64,000 nt of DNA from Caulobacteraceae bacterium (GCA_947475415.1 CANJLH010000004.1:248001-312000); one strand, 5' to 3'; positions 37,235 to 47,010 are shown, counted from the first letter of the stretch. Notes: generated by a model not told the origin, from the letters alone. Program-made: numbers and translations.

Positions 37235-37756
37235 TCAGCAGCCCTCGATCTCTGTGGCGATTTCGACGAGCTTTTTGATCGTGTTGAGGTTTCGGGCCGT
37301 CCCCTTCGCAGCCGCAGGAATCTTCAGTTTCGAGATCCCCATTCCGCCGCCATAGGCGACATATATCTCCCGTTCGCCCAAACACAGTTCCTCATCCATG
37401 CGACCCCTGGCGGCGCCAAGAGCATTGGCCGGAGGCGGATCGTCCAGAAATATGGCGACGGTCCTGTTCGGCGCTGACCTGGGAAACGGATTGGATTTCA
37501 GGACGGCCGCCATTTCGCGAGACGTGCGGACAATGACGCCAACCGGTTTGCCGGCGTAGGCCTGAAGGCGCGTCTCAAGCGCCGCCTTGACCTCCGACGC
37601 CGACAGCTCGGCGTCGAAAACGACGTTTCCGCTGGCGATATAGGTCTCGATTTTCGTAAAGCCCGCGTCGGCGCACATCGCCTTAAGCGCGGCCATGGGC
37701 AGCTTGCCTGTTCCGCCCACATTTACGGCGCGCAACAGGGAGATGTAGGTCGTCAT
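37235..37756 (-). CDS. DUF1697 family protein
   Basis: A 173-residue protein of the DUF1697 family. The typical start is MTTYISLLRAVNVGGTGKLPMAALK, with the later conserved AYASGN-like text as ETYIASGNVVF. The fold is a small alpha-beta domain; no function is established. It lies between metC (convergent, 32 bases) and the tRNA-Arg gene (65 bases upstream). No signal peptide is present. Confidence 0.86.
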   Translation of the reverse strand: MTTYISLLRAVNVGGTGKLPMAALKAMCADAGFTKIETYIASGNVVFDAELSASEVKAALETRLQAYAGKPVGVIVRTSREMAAVLKSNPFPRSAPNRTVAIFLDDPPPANALGAARGRMDEELCLGEREIYVAYGGGMGISKLKIPAAAKGTARNLNTIKKLVEIATEIEGC

Positions 37757-37821
37757 TGAAGATCCCGAACACCAGTCCGCCAGCCTTGAGCCGGCGGCGA
37801 GGCGGAATAGATCGGCGAAAC

Positions 37822-37898
37822 TGGCGCGCCCGGCAGGACTCGAACCTGCAACCGTCCGCTTAGAAGGCGGATGCTCTATCCGGTTGAGCTACGGGCGC
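37822..37898 (-). tRNA. tRNA-Arg (anticodon TCT)
   Basis: Read on the minus strand, a 77-base cloverleaf starts GCGCCCG and ends CGGGCGC-G-CCA, so the acceptor stem has seven perfect pairs and CCA is encoded. The D arm starts GCTC and closes with GAGC. The anticodon loop is CTTCTAA between TCCGC and GCGGA, giving anticodon TCT, which reads AGA and AGG Arg codons. The T arm is GCAGG-TTCGAGT-CCTGC. All arms pair fully, so this is a functional gene. Confidence 0.97.
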
Positions 37899-37935
37899 TA
37901 GTCCGGCGGGTTCTATCCAGGCTGAGCTTCGCCCG

Positions 37936-38439
37936 CTAGCCGGTGATGTCTTCCCGCGGCCCCATTTCCGGCGCTCTGGCGCCCGCCACGGTTCCGGCCG
38001 GCTGGCGGGAATCCAGCGCGATCCAGTCCAGGCGCACGTCGCGGTGGACGATCTGCCAGCGGCCGTCGATGCGACGGATCTTGTCAGCGTAGAGGCCGGA
38101 ATGATCAGGGCCATGTTCGGTGTAGTTGATCCAGTAGGTCCGCGCCGTGGCGGTGTCCGGGCCGGTGAACTCCACCAAGGAAGAGGTCAGGTGGTGGCGC
38201 ATGATGCGCCCGCGGGTTCCGCCGCGGCTGCCGGGCTCGCGCTCGGGCGGAGCCGTGCCCTTGTCGCCTGACAGCGCCTTGACGATCCCTTTGCGGCCAA
38301 TGGCGCGCCAGTTGGAGTTTTCCAGGATCCCGTCCTCGGCGAACACCTGGGACAACGCCTCAACGTTCCCGCGATCACCGTTGATAGTGTAGGTATTCAG
38401 GAGCGTGTTGATGGCCAACCGCTCTGCGATCTCGTCCAT
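37936..38439 (-). CDS. NTF2-like (SnoaL-type) protein
   Basis: A 167-residue protein of the NTF2-like superfamily. The N-terminus (MDEIAERLAINTLLNTYT) and the following DGILENSNW and YWINYTEHGPDHSGLYADKIRRIDGRWQIVHR are typical of the SnoaL_4 group that includes small dehydratase or hydratase-like enzymes. No catalytic assignment is possible. It is separate from the tRNA gene upstream of its stop by about 37 bases. Confidence 0.85.
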   Translation of the reverse strand: MDEIAERLAINTLLNTYTINGDRGNVEALSQVFAEDGILENSNWRAIGRKGIVKALSGDKGTAPPEREPGSRGGTRGRIMRHHLTSSLVEFTGPDTATARTYWINYTEHGPDHSGLYADKIRRIDGRWQIVHRDVRLDWIALDSRQPAGTVAGARAPEMGPREDITG

Positions 38440-38528
38440 GGGGTGGTTTCCTCGTCTGCGTTCGATCCCGTCCGCAACTTAAGGCCAGGGCCGGCGAACG
38501 CCACCCGAAAGTCGCAAGCGCTGTTGTC

Positions 38529-38771
38529 TCAGGCGACCCGCGCCGTGGAAGCAACGTGAAAGCGCCCCCCTACTGACAGCACAATCCAGTCGCCGGGCCT
38601 GGCCAGTGTGGGTCCGTCCGGAGTCCTGACTTCCACGGCGCCGGCCTCGCCAGTCTCTACGCCGTCGTCCCCAAGCCAAAGGCGCAGCTTGCGCCAGTTA
38701 TTGGCATCGTGAGCGGGCGGCACGCGCAGCGCCGCGCCATGGTCGAAAGCAGGATTACGAATAGCGCGCAT
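38529..38771 (-). CDS. Small protein with a PGDWIV motif
   Basis: An 80-residue protein not assigned to a named family. It contains AVEVRTPDGP and then ARPGDWIVLSVGGRFHV. This resembles small proteins common in phages that carry a PGDWII-x-G-x-x-GE-x-Y motif, so a phage-derived origin is possible. The N-terminal part has a NNWRKLRLWLG segment, also seen in that group. No other phage genes are nearby. Function unknown. Confidence 0.55.
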   Translation of the reverse strand: MRAIRNPAFDHGAALRVPPAHDANNWRKLRLWLGDDGVETGEAGAVEVRTPDGPTLARPGDWIVLSVGGRFHVASTARVA

Positions 38772-38855
38772 GGGGTCCTGAAAAAACGAATCGCAGCAGG
38801 ACTAACGGGGTGCTTCGGTCACCAAGACCTTAAGACGATTGTGGGGCTGCCGAAC

Positions 38856-39656
38856 TCAATAGTGGATCGCCCCCTTGGCGCCGCCGGCGCAAGCGATGGC
38901 GTCGCCCGTGACGGAAACGCTTCGGGGCGAGGCCAGGAAGGCGACCAGATCGGCGATCTCCTCAGACTCCACGAAGCGGCCGATCACCACATTCGCGGTC
39001 ATGCGCTTCTCGGTTTCCTCCGGCGTTATACCCATCGCCGCGGCGCGCGCGGCGATCAGCGGTCCGGTCTTCTCCGTCCGCGTGGCGCCAGGGTGGATGA
39101 CCGTGACGTTGATTCCATGCGGACCCAGTTCATCGGCGAGGTTCTTGGTGAGCGCGGCCACCGAAACATTCCGCACTGAGCCGATGATCCCGGCCGCCTG
39201 TCGCGCGGCCAGGCCGCTGACATTGATGATCCGCCCCCAGCCGTTGGCGGTCATGTGCGGCGCTACGGCGCGGGCGCAGCGGATGTAGCCCATCACCTTC
39301 ACATCGACCTCGTCCCAGAAAGCGTCCCCGGTGACTTGGGCCAGCTTCAGAGGCGGCGCCTGGCCGCCGGGGCGCGCGGCGTTGTTGACCAGGATATCGA
39401 GGCCGCCCAGCACCTCAACCGTACGCGCAACCATCGCTTCCACGGCGGCGTCATCGCCGGTATCCACCGGCACGGCGATCACGTCGGCGCCGGTTTCCGC
39501 AGCGATCTCCCGGGCGGCCGCTTCAAGCGCCTCGACATCCCGCGCCGCCACTGCCACGGCGCAGCCCTCACGGGCGAGCTGGCGGGCGATCGCCTTACCG
39601 ATACCGCGGCCGCCGCCGGTGACCAGGGCGCGCTTGCCCTTCAGATAAAGATCCAT
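38856..39656 (-). CDS. SDR-family NAD(P)-dependent oxidoreductase
   Basis: A 266-residue short-chain dehydrogenase. The coenzyme motif is VTGGGRGIGKAIAR (about 12-25) and NNAARPG follows the fourth strand. The catalytic Ser lies in IINVSGLAA, but the usual YxxxK is not obvious; the region after it reads RQAAGIIGSVRNVSVAALTKNLADEL, where the Tyr seems replaced. It may still act, or may be a divergent member. It is close to the AttH gene on the same strand, 10 bases apart. Confidence 0.82.
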   Translation of the reverse strand: MDLYLKGKRALVTGGGRGIGKAIARQLAREGCAVAVAARDVEALEAAAREIAAETGADVIAVPVDTGDDAAVEAMVARTVEVLGGLDILVNNAARPGGQAPPLKLAQVTGDAFWDEVDVKVMGYIRCARAVAPHMTANGWGRIINVSGLAARQAAGIIGSVRNVSVAALTKNLADELGPHGINVTVIHPGATRTEKTGPLIAARAAAMGITPEETEKRMTANVVIGRFVESEEIADLVAFLASPRSVSVTGDAIACAGGAKGAIHY

Positions 39657-39666
39657 TTGCTCTCCC

Positions 39667-40740
39667 TCACATCCTCAGCGGTGCGGCGTATCCGGTGAGT
39701 TCCAGATATCCCCGACCGCCTTCGACTGTCGCGGCCCCTTCCCAATAGACTGGGCCGCCGCCAGCGCGGCTATCCAGTTCCTGATCATTGAATAGAGGTC
39801 GAATACGCCAAATGCGGACGCCGCCCGGTGTTTTCACGCTCAGTCGCTGTTCGACCGGATAGGTCGCCCCCGTCCTGGGCGAACGCCAACGCTGAATGGG
39901 TTCGAACCACACATCGGCCGGAGCGAATGCCATCATATTCCCGGCTTCGCGCAGGGAGCCGCCGGCCCAAAGGCTCTGCCCCGAAGCGTCGCGCACTTGA
40001 AAGGCGGTGAGCGCGCCGCCGCCCTCGAGGTTCAGGCCGGTCCAATCCCAGCCGACAGCGTCAGCGCCCAGGATCGACGATGACCACTCCCGGTCCATCC
40101 AGGCCTCGCCAGTTACGGATTCCAGCCGACCGCCGCGGCGGAGCATCCCGGAAACCTGCATGTGCGGAAGGCTGTAATAATAGCTGGCCTGCTCCAACGC
40201 CGGACCCTTGCGGCTGAAGCCATGCTCACCCTGCAGGACCGGCGGCTGAGTCGGCGCAACCGTCAGGTCCATCTGGAATTCCGTCCCACCAACGCGGGTC
40301 CGAAACCGGCCGTCCGCCATGCGCCAGAACCGCCAGTCGTCAATTCGGATGTCGGCGTCGCCAACCCGCGCTTCAGCCAGGCCGAACCCTGCGCGGGCGA
40401 CCCGCTGCGCATGCGCAAGCCGACCAACCTTCGGATCCGACAGCGCCGCATGGGCGAACAGCACTTGGCGCGGCGCGAATGCGCTGGGGTTGGCGGGATC
40501 GACATCGGGTCGCGTGCGGAAGAAGGTGACTTGGAAGCCGTTGGGCTCTCCGCCGGCGGTGCGTAGCCAGCCGGTGAGGTACCACCATTCGGTCCTGTGC
40601 TCGGGGTGGGCGCCATGATCGGCTGGAAACCTCAACTGTGCGCCGGGACGCACCCTGGGATAGTCGACATGGGCCGCCATCGCCGGGTTGGCCGTTACGG
40701 CCAAGGCCAGCAAACTGAAGCCGCGCCGGCTGAGCGCCAT
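39667..40740 (-). CDS. AttH/CrtC-type lipocalin-like protein, secreted
   Basis: A 357-residue protein. MALSRRGFSLLALAVTANP is a signal sequence with a twin-arginine-like SRRGFS, ending near AMA. The mature part matches the AttH/carotenoid 1,2-hydratase family, two lipocalin-like domains: EWWYLTGWL near the start, EAWMDREWSS in the middle, and YWEGAATV near the end. Relatives bind or modify hydrophobic compounds. Its ATG overlaps the stop of the FtsX-like permease (ATGA), so it is the last gene of an ATPase-permease-AttH operon. The frame is open upstream but the signal peptide fixes the start. Confidence 0.84.
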   Translation of the reverse strand: MALSRRGFSLLALAVTANPAMAAHVDYPRVRPGAQLRFPADHGAHPEHRTEWWYLTGWLRTAGGEPNGFQVTFFRTRPDVDPANPSAFAPRQVLFAHAALSDPKVGRLAHAQRVARAGFGLAEARVGDADIRIDDWRFWRMADGRFRTRVGGTEFQMDLTVAPTQPPVLQGEHGFSRKGPALEQASYYYSLPHMQVSGMLRRGGRLESVTGEAWMDREWSSSILGADAVGWDWTGLNLEGGGALTAFQVRDASGQSLWAGGSLREAGNMMAFAPADVWFEPIQRWRSPRTGATYPVEQRLSVKTPGGVRIWRIRPLFNDQELDSRAGGGPVYWEGAATVEGGRGYLELTGYAAPLRM

Positions 40741-43271
40741 CACCAATCCTCCCGCACGGCGCGTATGGCGTCTGCGGACAGCGCCCGCCAGCCCGCCGCC
40801 ACCGCCGCGCCCGCCGAAGTCGTCACCAAGGATTCGGTCACGCCCATGAGCAGAACCCATGGAATCTGGGTTCGCATAGTCCAGTTGAACGACTGGGGAT
40901 TGACCACGTGGATCAGTACCTGACTCATGGCCAAACCAAGAGCGATCCCCGCCACAGCGCCAACCGCGCCCAGCAGCGCGCCTTCGGCGGCAAGCATGGC
41001 GACGACCTGGCCGCGGCGCACCCCGACATGGCGCAGCATGCCAAACTCCTTGGCCCGCGCCAGGGTCTGGGCCGCGAAGGTCGCGCCGACCCCGGTCAGG
41101 CCCACCAGGATCGCGATCGCCTCCAGCCCGTAGGTCACCAGGAAGCTGCGATCGAATACGCTCAGGGCGCGAGCGCGTATTTCTCGGGGTTCCGCGATCA
41201 GGGTCTGCTGTGCTGACGCTGGCGGCAGCGCTGCGCGAAGGCGTCGGGCGACCTCCGCCGGCGCGACCCCCGGCGTCACGGTCACGGCCGCTTCGGTGCG
41301 CAGGTGTTCGCCCGTGAGGCGTTCATAGTCGCCGATGTCGATGCTGATGGCGCCCTGTTGATGGGCGTAGTCTCGCCACACCCCGGCGACGTTGACCAGT
41401 GTTCCGCGGGGCCCGAGCGGGAGCCGTCGGCGGACGCCTGTATTCAAGCCGTAAATTCTCGCCGCCGGTTCTGACGCCCAGACCGATATGACGCCGGCTG
41501 GCGGCGGAGCGTACCGCCCGATCAGCGGCAAGGTCGGCCGGCCTTTCCCCAGCGGTTCGGCAATCAATGCGATCGGCGGGAGGTTCGGTGAAAGGCTTAG
41601 CGATGTGGTGCGGCGGAAGGCGATATGCGCAACGCCCGGAACCGTCGCCAGCCGTGTCTGAGCCTGAGGATCAAGGCCCCCGCCGCCATCCATGCGCACA
41701 TAAAGATCGGCGGGTAGAATCTGGCCCAACCACTCCGTCACGGAGCTCCGGAAACTTGTCACCATAACCGCCATGGCGATCATCAGGCTGGTGGAGGCGA
41801 CGATGCCGCATAGAGCCAGCGCCCCCTGTCCCGGCGCGCCCCACAGCCGCTGCGCGGCCAACATCGCCCAGGCCGACCCCAGGTCGCGCCGGCTCAAAGG
41901 AGTCAACATCAATCTGGCCAACCAGGGCATGGCGGTCACGCCACCCGCCAGCAGCAAGGCTATGGCGAGGTAGCCAAACACGGACACGCCGCCGATCGCC
42001 GGCGCCGTCGTCGCCAAGGCTCCGGCGCAAAGCAGCGCCGTGGCCGTCCAGGCGCTGATCCGGCCCGGCGCGCCCCAGACTTCCCCAGCGCCCTTCAGCG
42101 CCACCGCCGGTTCGGCGCGCGCGGCGGCCCGCGCCGGCAACAGCGCCCCAAGGATCGCCGCCGCTAGGCCCAGGCCAAAGAATACCGCGGCGGCCACGGG
42201 CGCAAACACCAGCTGCGGTCGACCGCCCTGGAAATAGCCGCCGCCCAGGTCACCGCCCAGGAGGCGCAGCGCAGTCGCGGCGATTCCGAACCCCACAGCA
42301 AGGCCAGCGCCCGCACCAAACACACCGACAATCGCGCCCTCCGCCAGCACCTGCGCCATCAAGGCGCGACGCGGCGTTCCGAGGACACGCAGCAGGGCGA
42401 ACTGAGGCCTGCGCCGCGCGACGGAAAGCGACTGGGCGGAAAACACCAGGAACCCACCGGTAAGCAGGGCGACGAGACCCAGCATCTGCAGATTGACCCG
42501 ATAGGCCCGCGAAAGGCTGTCGCTGCGGCGGCCCGCTGTCTGGCGGTTTGAAATGGCGGCATCGACAGGGAGAACCCGCCGCAGAGCCTCCGAGACGCGA
42601 TCCGCATCGGCGCCAGGCGCGAGCTTCAAGTCCAGCCTCTGGAGGCGCCCCAGTTGACCGAAGCGCCACTGGGCGGCGGCGATGTCGATCACGGCCAGCT
42701 TGCGCCCCTCGGGCGCCGCGCTCAGCACCCCGACCACTCTGAACACCCGTGTGATCCCCGCCGCCGTGATCACGACATCACCGCCGATTTGCACCCCGGC
42801 ATCGGCCAGGGCGGCCGGCGAAAGGCGAACCGCGTCAGGGTCAAACACCTCGGCGCCCGGGGCGGCCTGTCCGCCGGTCGGCGCGCTCAGCAGCGCGGGC
42901 GTGACCAAGGCGGCGCGTAGGGGATCCAGACCTATTAGGGTCACGCCAGTCGCCGCCCCCACGCTGGCGGCGAACTCGACCCCGGGGCTCACCGCCGCAA
43001 TGCCTTCGACCCCGGCCGCCGCAGGGTAGGCGGATTCGGCAAACCCTTGCGGCGACGCGGATCGTACCTGCAAATCTGCGTCGCCGTTGACCGTGCGGAG
43101 CGCCTTGGAAAATTCATTCAAGGCCGAGGCGTTGATCAGATGAACGGCGAAGGCCAACGCGACGCCGACGGCGATCGCCATTACCGCGGTCGCCACTCGG
43201 GCGGGATGCGCCCGCCATTCGCCTAGCAGCATCCAGCGCGCGGCGAGTCCGCCCGCCGCTTCAGGGCGCAT
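40740..43271 (-). CDS. FtsX-like ABC transporter permease (large, two-domain)
   Basis: An 843-residue permease. A first membrane helix near 25-50 is followed by a large periplasmic domain; then two FtsX-like core blocks with three or four helices each, around 260-440 and 740-830. RRRPQFALLRVLGTPRR and AKEFGMLRHVGVRRGQV are the typical FtsX-family coupling strings. The double-length form belongs to the YbbP-type permeases found with a LolD-like ATPase. It overlaps the ATPase gene by 11 bases and the AttH gene by 3. Confidence 0.87.
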   Translation of the reverse strand: MRPEAAGGLAARWMLLGEWRAHPARVATAVMAIAVGVALAFAVHLINASALNEFSKALRTVNGDADLQVRSASPQGFAESAYPAAAGVEGIAAVSPGVEFAASVGAATGVTLIGLDPLRAALVTPALLSAPTGGQAAPGAEVFDPDAVRLSPAALADAGVQIGGDVVITAAGITRVFRVVGVLSAAPEGRKLAVIDIAAAQWRFGQLGRLQRLDLKLAPGADADRVSEALRRVLPVDAAISNRQTAGRRSDSLSRAYRVNLQMLGLVALLTGGFLVFSAQSLSVARRRPQFALLRVLGTPRRALMAQVLAEGAIVGVFGAGAGLAVGFGIAATALRLLGGDLGGGYFQGGRPQLVFAPVAAAVFFGLGLAAAILGALLPARAAARAEPAVALKGAGEVWGAPGRISAWTATALLCAGALATTAPAIGGVSVFGYLAIALLLAGGVTAMPWLARLMLTPLSRRDLGSAWAMLAAQRLWGAPGQGALALCGIVASTSLMIAMAVMVTSFRSSVTEWLGQILPADLYVRMDGGGGLDPQAQTRLATVPGVAHIAFRRTTSLSLSPNLPPIALIAEPLGKGRPTLPLIGRYAPPPAGVISVWASEPAARIYGLNTGVRRRLPLGPRGTLVNVAGVWRDYAHQQGAISIDIGDYERLTGEHLRTEAAVTVTPGVAPAEVARRLRAALPPASAQQTLIAEPREIRARALSVFDRSFLVTYGLEAIAILVGLTGVGATFAAQTLARAKEFGMLRHVGVRRGQVVAMLAAEGALLGAVGAVAGIALGLAMSQVLIHVVNPQSFNWTMRTQIPWVLLMGVTESLVTTSAGAAVAAGWRALSADAIRAVREDW

Positions 43272-43959
43272 GGCGGCCGTGCAGCCCCTCGGCGGTGAGG
43301 GTCAGTCTCCGGTCCGCCGCCGCAGCCACCGATTCCGAATGAGTCACCACAACCGCCGCCGCGCCGGCCTGCCGAACCTGACACAGGAATATGTCCAGCA
43401 CCCGCGCCGCCGTCTCCGGGTCAAGGTTGCCCGTGGGCTCGTCCGCCAGGATCAGGGCCGGGCGGTGCGCCAGGGCGCGGGCGATCGCCACCCGCTGCAA
43501 TTCGCCGCCCGAGAGATTGCTGGGCGGTTCATCGCCGCGGCCGCCGAGGTCCACCGCTTCGAGCATCTCATTGGCGCGGGCCAGGGCCGCCTTCGCGGGA
43601 ACGCCCTGTAAGGCCAGTGGCAAAGCGACGTTCCGGGCCAGCGTCAGATGCGGAAGGATGTGAAAAGCCTGAAACACGAACCCGATCCGGTCCCGCCGCA
43701 GGTTCGTTCGCGCGTCGTCGTCCAGGACCGACAGCGCCAGGCCATCCACCCAGGTCTCACCGCTGTCGGACCTGTCCAGGCCGGCGATCAGATTGAGCAG
43801 GGTCGACTTGCCGACGCCGGACTCACCGGTCACGGCGACGAGCTCGCCGGCCCTGACCGACAGGTCTAGGTTTGCGAAAAGGGTTCGCCCGCCTGAGACC
43901 GACTTGGTCAGGCGCTCAAGCCGCAGGATCGGTGAATTGTCGGAGCCATGCGTGGGCAT
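43261..43959 (-). CDS. LolD/MacB-type ABC transporter ATPase
   Basis: A 232-residue nucleotide-binding protein. Walker A is GESGVGKST (about 45-53), the Q-loop is [13 protein letters not shown], the signature is [15 protein letters not shown] and Walker B is [12 protein letters not shown]. The H-loop reads [10 protein letters not shown]. The pattern is that of LolD/MacB-type mechanotransmission transporters. It is the first gene of the three-gene operon with the FtsX-like permease and AttH-like protein. Confidence 0.93.
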   Translation of the reverse strand: MPTHGSDNSPILRLERLTKSVSGGRTLFANLDLSVRAGELVAVTGESGVGKSTLLNLIAGLDRSDSGETWVDGLALSVLDDDARTNLRRDRIGFVFQAFHILPHLTLARNVALPLALQGVPAKAALARANEMLEAVDLGGRGDEPPSNLSGGELQRVAIARALAHRPALILADEPTGNLDPETAARVLDIFLCQVRQAGAAAVVVTHSESVAAAADRRLTLTAEGLHGRHAP

Positions 43960-44007
43960 GGCTCCAACCTAAAGACTCGCCGCGTCAGGTCGAGTGGCTG
44001 ATGGAAA

Positions 44008-44448
44008 TCAGTTTCCGGCGGCGCGCTTGGGACGGCCTGGCGAAGCCTTCTTACGGCCGCCCTGACCGAGCCCCATGGTCTTGGCCAGATTGGACCGGGC
44101 CAAAGCATAGTTCGGCGCCACCATTGGATAATCCTTCGGCAGGCCCCACTTCGCACGGTATTCCTCCGGCGAAAGATTGTACTTCGTGCGCAGGTGACGC
44201 TTCAGACTCTTGAACCTGCGGCCATCCTCCAGGCAGATGATCGCGTCAGGCGTGACCGACTTGCGGATCGGCACCGCCGGTGTCTTGGCCTCCACCACCG
44301 GCGCCGGCGGCGCCGTGATCCCAGCCAGCGCAGCGTGCACATTTCTGATCAACGCCGGCAAATCATTCACTGACGCCGAATTGTTACCGACGTAGTTGGC
44401 GACGATATGCGCCGTCAGGTCCAAAATATCTGATTTTTCGTCTTCCAT
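44008..44448 (-). CDS. mucR: Ros/MucR-family transcriptional regulator with incomplete zinc site
   Basis: A 146-residue regulator. The Ros/MucR zinc-finger-like domain covers about 70-125 with CLEDGRRFKSLKRHLRTKY, then SPEEYRAKWGLPKDYPMVAP, highly typical of the family. Of the usual zinc ligands C72 and H85 remain and the second Cys is Asp (D75), a common MucR change; but the last His is missing too, as the text after H85 is LRTKY (K89, Y90). So zinc binding is doubtful. In Caulobacter MucR acts with SciP on CtrA-dependent genes. The AT-rich gap at 44490-44560 may be its own operator. Confidence 0.88.
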   Translation of the reverse strand: MEDEKSDILDLTAHIVANYVGNNSASVNDLPALIRNVHAALAGITAPPAPVVEAKTPAVPIRKSVTPDAIICLEDGRRFKSLKRHLRTKYNLSPEEYRAKWGLPKDYPMVAPNYALARSNLAKTMGLGQGGRKKASPGRPKRAAGN

Positions 44449-44674
44449 AGTCGCCCCCGTAAACTGGTCGCCTCTGATACAAAGCGCCGGTTGGATTCAC
44501 AAGTGCTGTAATTGGCAAGTTTTTCTATCTTTAGTTGAAAAGCCTGTTGTCTGCGCCAAATTGCCCCCACCAAAAAGCGCGCAGCTGTCAATTCGGCCGG
44601 ATCGCGCAGCGGCGAGAAGCCGACCATGAAATTGATAAGCTGTTTGCACCGTCGATGGCGGCTATAGATCCCAT

Positions 44675-45676
44675 ATGACGCGGCTTTCCGTACTTGACCT
44701 GTCTCCGATCGTGGCTGGGGGAGATGCGCGTGGCGCGCTCCTGAACAGCCGCGATCTCGCACGCCACGCTGAGGCCTGGGGCTACACGCGCTTCTGGATG
44801 GCCGAGCATCATAACATGCTGGGCGTGGCCAGCGCGGCCACGGCCGTGGCGCTGGGCTTCGTGGCGGAGGGCGTCTCGACGATCCGCATCGGCGCGGGCG
44901 GCGTCATGTTGCCGAACCACGCGCCGCTTGTGATCGCGGAACAGTTCGGCACCCTGGCGGCGCTCTATCCCGGGCGCATCGACCTGGGCGTCGGTCGCGC
45001 GCCGGGTACGGACCAGATCACCGCCCATGCCCTGCGTCGCACCCTGTCCGGAGACGTGGACCGGTTCCCGCAGGATGTGCTGGAGCTGATGGCCTATTTC
45101 CAGGCCGAACAGCCTGGTCAGCGCGTGCGCGCCGTGCCCGGCGTCGGCCTGCATGTGCCGGTCTGGATCTTGGGCTCGAGCCTCTATGGCGCCCAACTGG
45201 CGGCCATGCTGGGCCTGCCGTTCGGCTTCGCCTCCCACTTCGCGCCGGCCATGCTTGACCAGGCGATCGGAATCTACCGCGACCGGTTCGAACCGTCCGA
45301 ATCCCTGGACAAGCCCTACGTCATGGCGGGCGTCAGCGTAGTGGCCGCCGATACCGAGGCCGAAGCCCGCCGCCTGTTCACTTCCCAACAACAGTCTTAT
45401 GTCGCCCTGCGGCGGGGTGAACCGCGACAGTTGCAGCCGCCGGTGGATAACCTTTCGGAACGTCTGGACGCCACCGACATGGCGTTCGTGAACTCGAACC
45501 TGTCGCATGCCCTGGTCGGCGACCAGGCGATCGTGTCTACGGGGCTCGCCGCCTTTCGGGCCCGCACCCGCGCCGACGAACTGATCGTGACCTCGCAGAT
45601 CTTCGACCACGCGGCGCGCCTGCGGTCATTCGAACTGACCATGCAGGCGCATCGCGTACTGGAAGCGGTGGGTTAA
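44675..45676 (+). CDS. LLM-class flavin-dependent oxidoreductase
   Basis: A 333-residue bacterial luciferase-like TIM barrel that uses reduced FMN. Typical strings are [12 protein letters not shown] at the start, [25 protein letters not shown], and [13 protein letters not shown]. This is the 'alkanal monooxygenase-like' short-chain branch of unknown substrate. It needs FMNH2, which the flavin reductase at 47011 could provide. It shares a TTAA stop overlap with metY on the opposite strand. Confidence 0.88.
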   Translation: MTRLSVLDLSPIVAGGDARGALLNSRDLARHAEAWGYTRFWMAEHHNMLGVASAATAVALGFVAEGVSTIRIGAGGVMLPNHAPLVIAEQFGTLAALYPGRIDLGVGRAPGTDQITAHALRRTLSGDVDRFPQDVLELMAYFQAEQPGQRVRAVPGVGLHVPVWILGSSLYGAQLAAMLGLPFGFASHFAPAMLDQAIGIYRDRFEPSESLDKPYVMAGVSVVAADTEAEARRLFTSQQQSYVALRRGEPRQLQPPVDNLSERLDATDMAFVNSNLSHALVGDQAIVSTGLAAFRARTRADELIVTSQIFDHAARLRSFELTMQAHRVLEAVG

Positions 45677-46968
45677 CCCGCCGCCAGGGCTTGCTCCAGA
45701 TCCGCCAGTATGTCGTCGATATGCTCAATTCCCACCGACAGGCGCACATAGCCCTCGGTCACGCCGGTCGCCAAGCGATCGGTCTCCGAAAGCTGCGAAT
45801 GGGTGGTCGATGCCGGGTGGATCGCCAGGCTGCGGGCGTCGCCGATGTTGGCCACATGATAGAAGAGCTTCAGCGCATTGATGAACCGACGGCCCGCATC
45901 TGCGCCGCCGGCCAGTTCGAAGCCCACTAGCGCGCCCAGGCCGCCCTTCAGGTATTTTTCGGCCCGCGCCCGCGCTGTCCCGGTCTGGACGGACGGGTGA
46001 ATCACCTGGGTCACATCGGTGCGCTTCTTCAGAAATTCGACCACCTTGATGGCGTTCTCGCAATGTCGCTCCATCCGCAGCGGCAAGGTCTCCAGTCCCT
46101 GCAGAGTCTGAAAGGCGCTGAACGGCGAGACGGCTGCGCCCAGGTCGCGCTGGAGCACGGTGCGCGCACGAATGATGTAGGCCACCGGTCCCATCGGCTT
46201 GACCGCCTCCACCCAGACTGCGCCGTGATAGCTGGGGTCGGGCGAATTCAGGTTAGGCTGGCGCTGTGGATGGGCGCTCCAGTCGAAATCGCCGCCGTCA
46301 ACGATCATGCCGCCGATCGTGGTTCCGTGGCCACCGATGTATTTGGTGGTGGAATAGACCACCACCGCCGCCCCGTGCTCCAGGGGCCGGCACAGAATCG
46401 GACAAGCGGTGTTGTCCATGATCAGCGGAATGCCGAATTCACGCCCGATGGCGGCCACCTCGGCGATAGGAAACACCGCCAGCTTCGGGTTCGGCAGGGT
46501 CTCGGCGTAGTAACAGCGTGTGCGCGCATCGGTGGCGCGGCGGAACGCCTCCGGATCGGTCGGATCCACGAAGCGGACCTCGATCCCCTGGGCCTTCAGG
46601 GTATTTGCGAACAGGTTCCAGGTCCCGCCATACAGGTCTGTGGACGCGACGAAATTGTCCCCAGCGCTGGCCAGGTTCTGGATCGAGAACGCCGAGGCCG
46701 CCTGGCCAGAGCCCGTCGCCATAGCCGCCACGCCGCCTTCCAGAGCGGCGATGCGCTTTTCCAGCACATCCGTCGTGGGGTTCATGATGCGGGTGTAGAT
46801 GTTTCCCGGCTCGGCCAGGGCGAACAGGCGCGAGGCGTGCTCGGTGTCCTGGAACTGGTAGGACGTGGTCTGGTAGATCGGCACCGCCACCGCGCCGGTC
46901 GCGGGATCCGCCCGCCAGCCCGCGTGGAGGACGAGGGTTTCGGGGTGCTGGTCGCTCATGTCATTCAC
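45673..46968 (-). CDS. metY: O-acetylhomoserine sulfhydrylase
   Basis: A 431-residue fold-type I PLP enzyme that makes homocysteine from O-acetylhomoserine and sulfide. The N-terminus has [17 protein letters not shown]; the PLP Lys is in [18 protein letters not shown], typical of MetY; the C-terminus has [15 protein letters not shown]. Length fits MetY rather than MetB. It is downstream of a flavin reductase gene (42 bases) on the minus strand. A SAM-II riboswitch, sometimes found before such genes, is not seen in this short gap. Confidence 0.93.
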   Translation of the reverse strand: MNDMSDQHPETLVLHAGWRADPATGAVAVPIYQTTSYQFQDTEHASRLFALAEPGNIYTRIMNPTTDVLEKRIAALEGGVAAMATGSGQAASAFSIQNLASAGDNFVASTDLYGGTWNLFANTLKAQGIEVRFVDPTDPEAFRRATDARTRCYYAETLPNPKLAVFPIAEVAAIGREFGIPLIMDNTACPILCRPLEHGAAVVVYSTTKYIGGHGTTIGGMIVDGGDFDWSAHPQRQPNLNSPDPSYHGAVWVEAVKPMGPVAYIIRARTVLQRDLGAAVSPFSAFQTLQGLETLPLRMERHCENAIKVVEFLKKRTDVTQVIHPSVQTGTARARAEKYLKGGLGALVGFELAGGADAGRRFINALKLFYHVANIGDARSLAIHPASTTHSQLSETDRLATGVTEGYVRLSVGIEHIDDILADLEQALAAG

Positions 46969-47010
46969 CTTCTAACTCGGGATAATTCGGACCCGCGAAC
47001 CATCTGCGGA

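Noticed and set aside
36195..37385. Long open frame (396 codons) on the minus strand
   Set aside because: It is antisense to metC, whose motifs are clear. Its product is rich in Gly, Arg and His in the way typical of shadows in high-GC DNA.
37822..37898. tRNA gene as an integration site of a mobile element
   Set aside because: No integrase, direct repeat of the tRNA 3' end, or change in gene content is seen on either side.
44588..45610. Open frame of 340 codons on the minus strand
   Set aside because: It is antisense to the luciferase-like gene, which has clear family motifs.
46969..47010. Possible SAM-II riboswitch before metY
   Set aside because: The gap is only 42 bases and shows none of the conserved pseudoknot strings.
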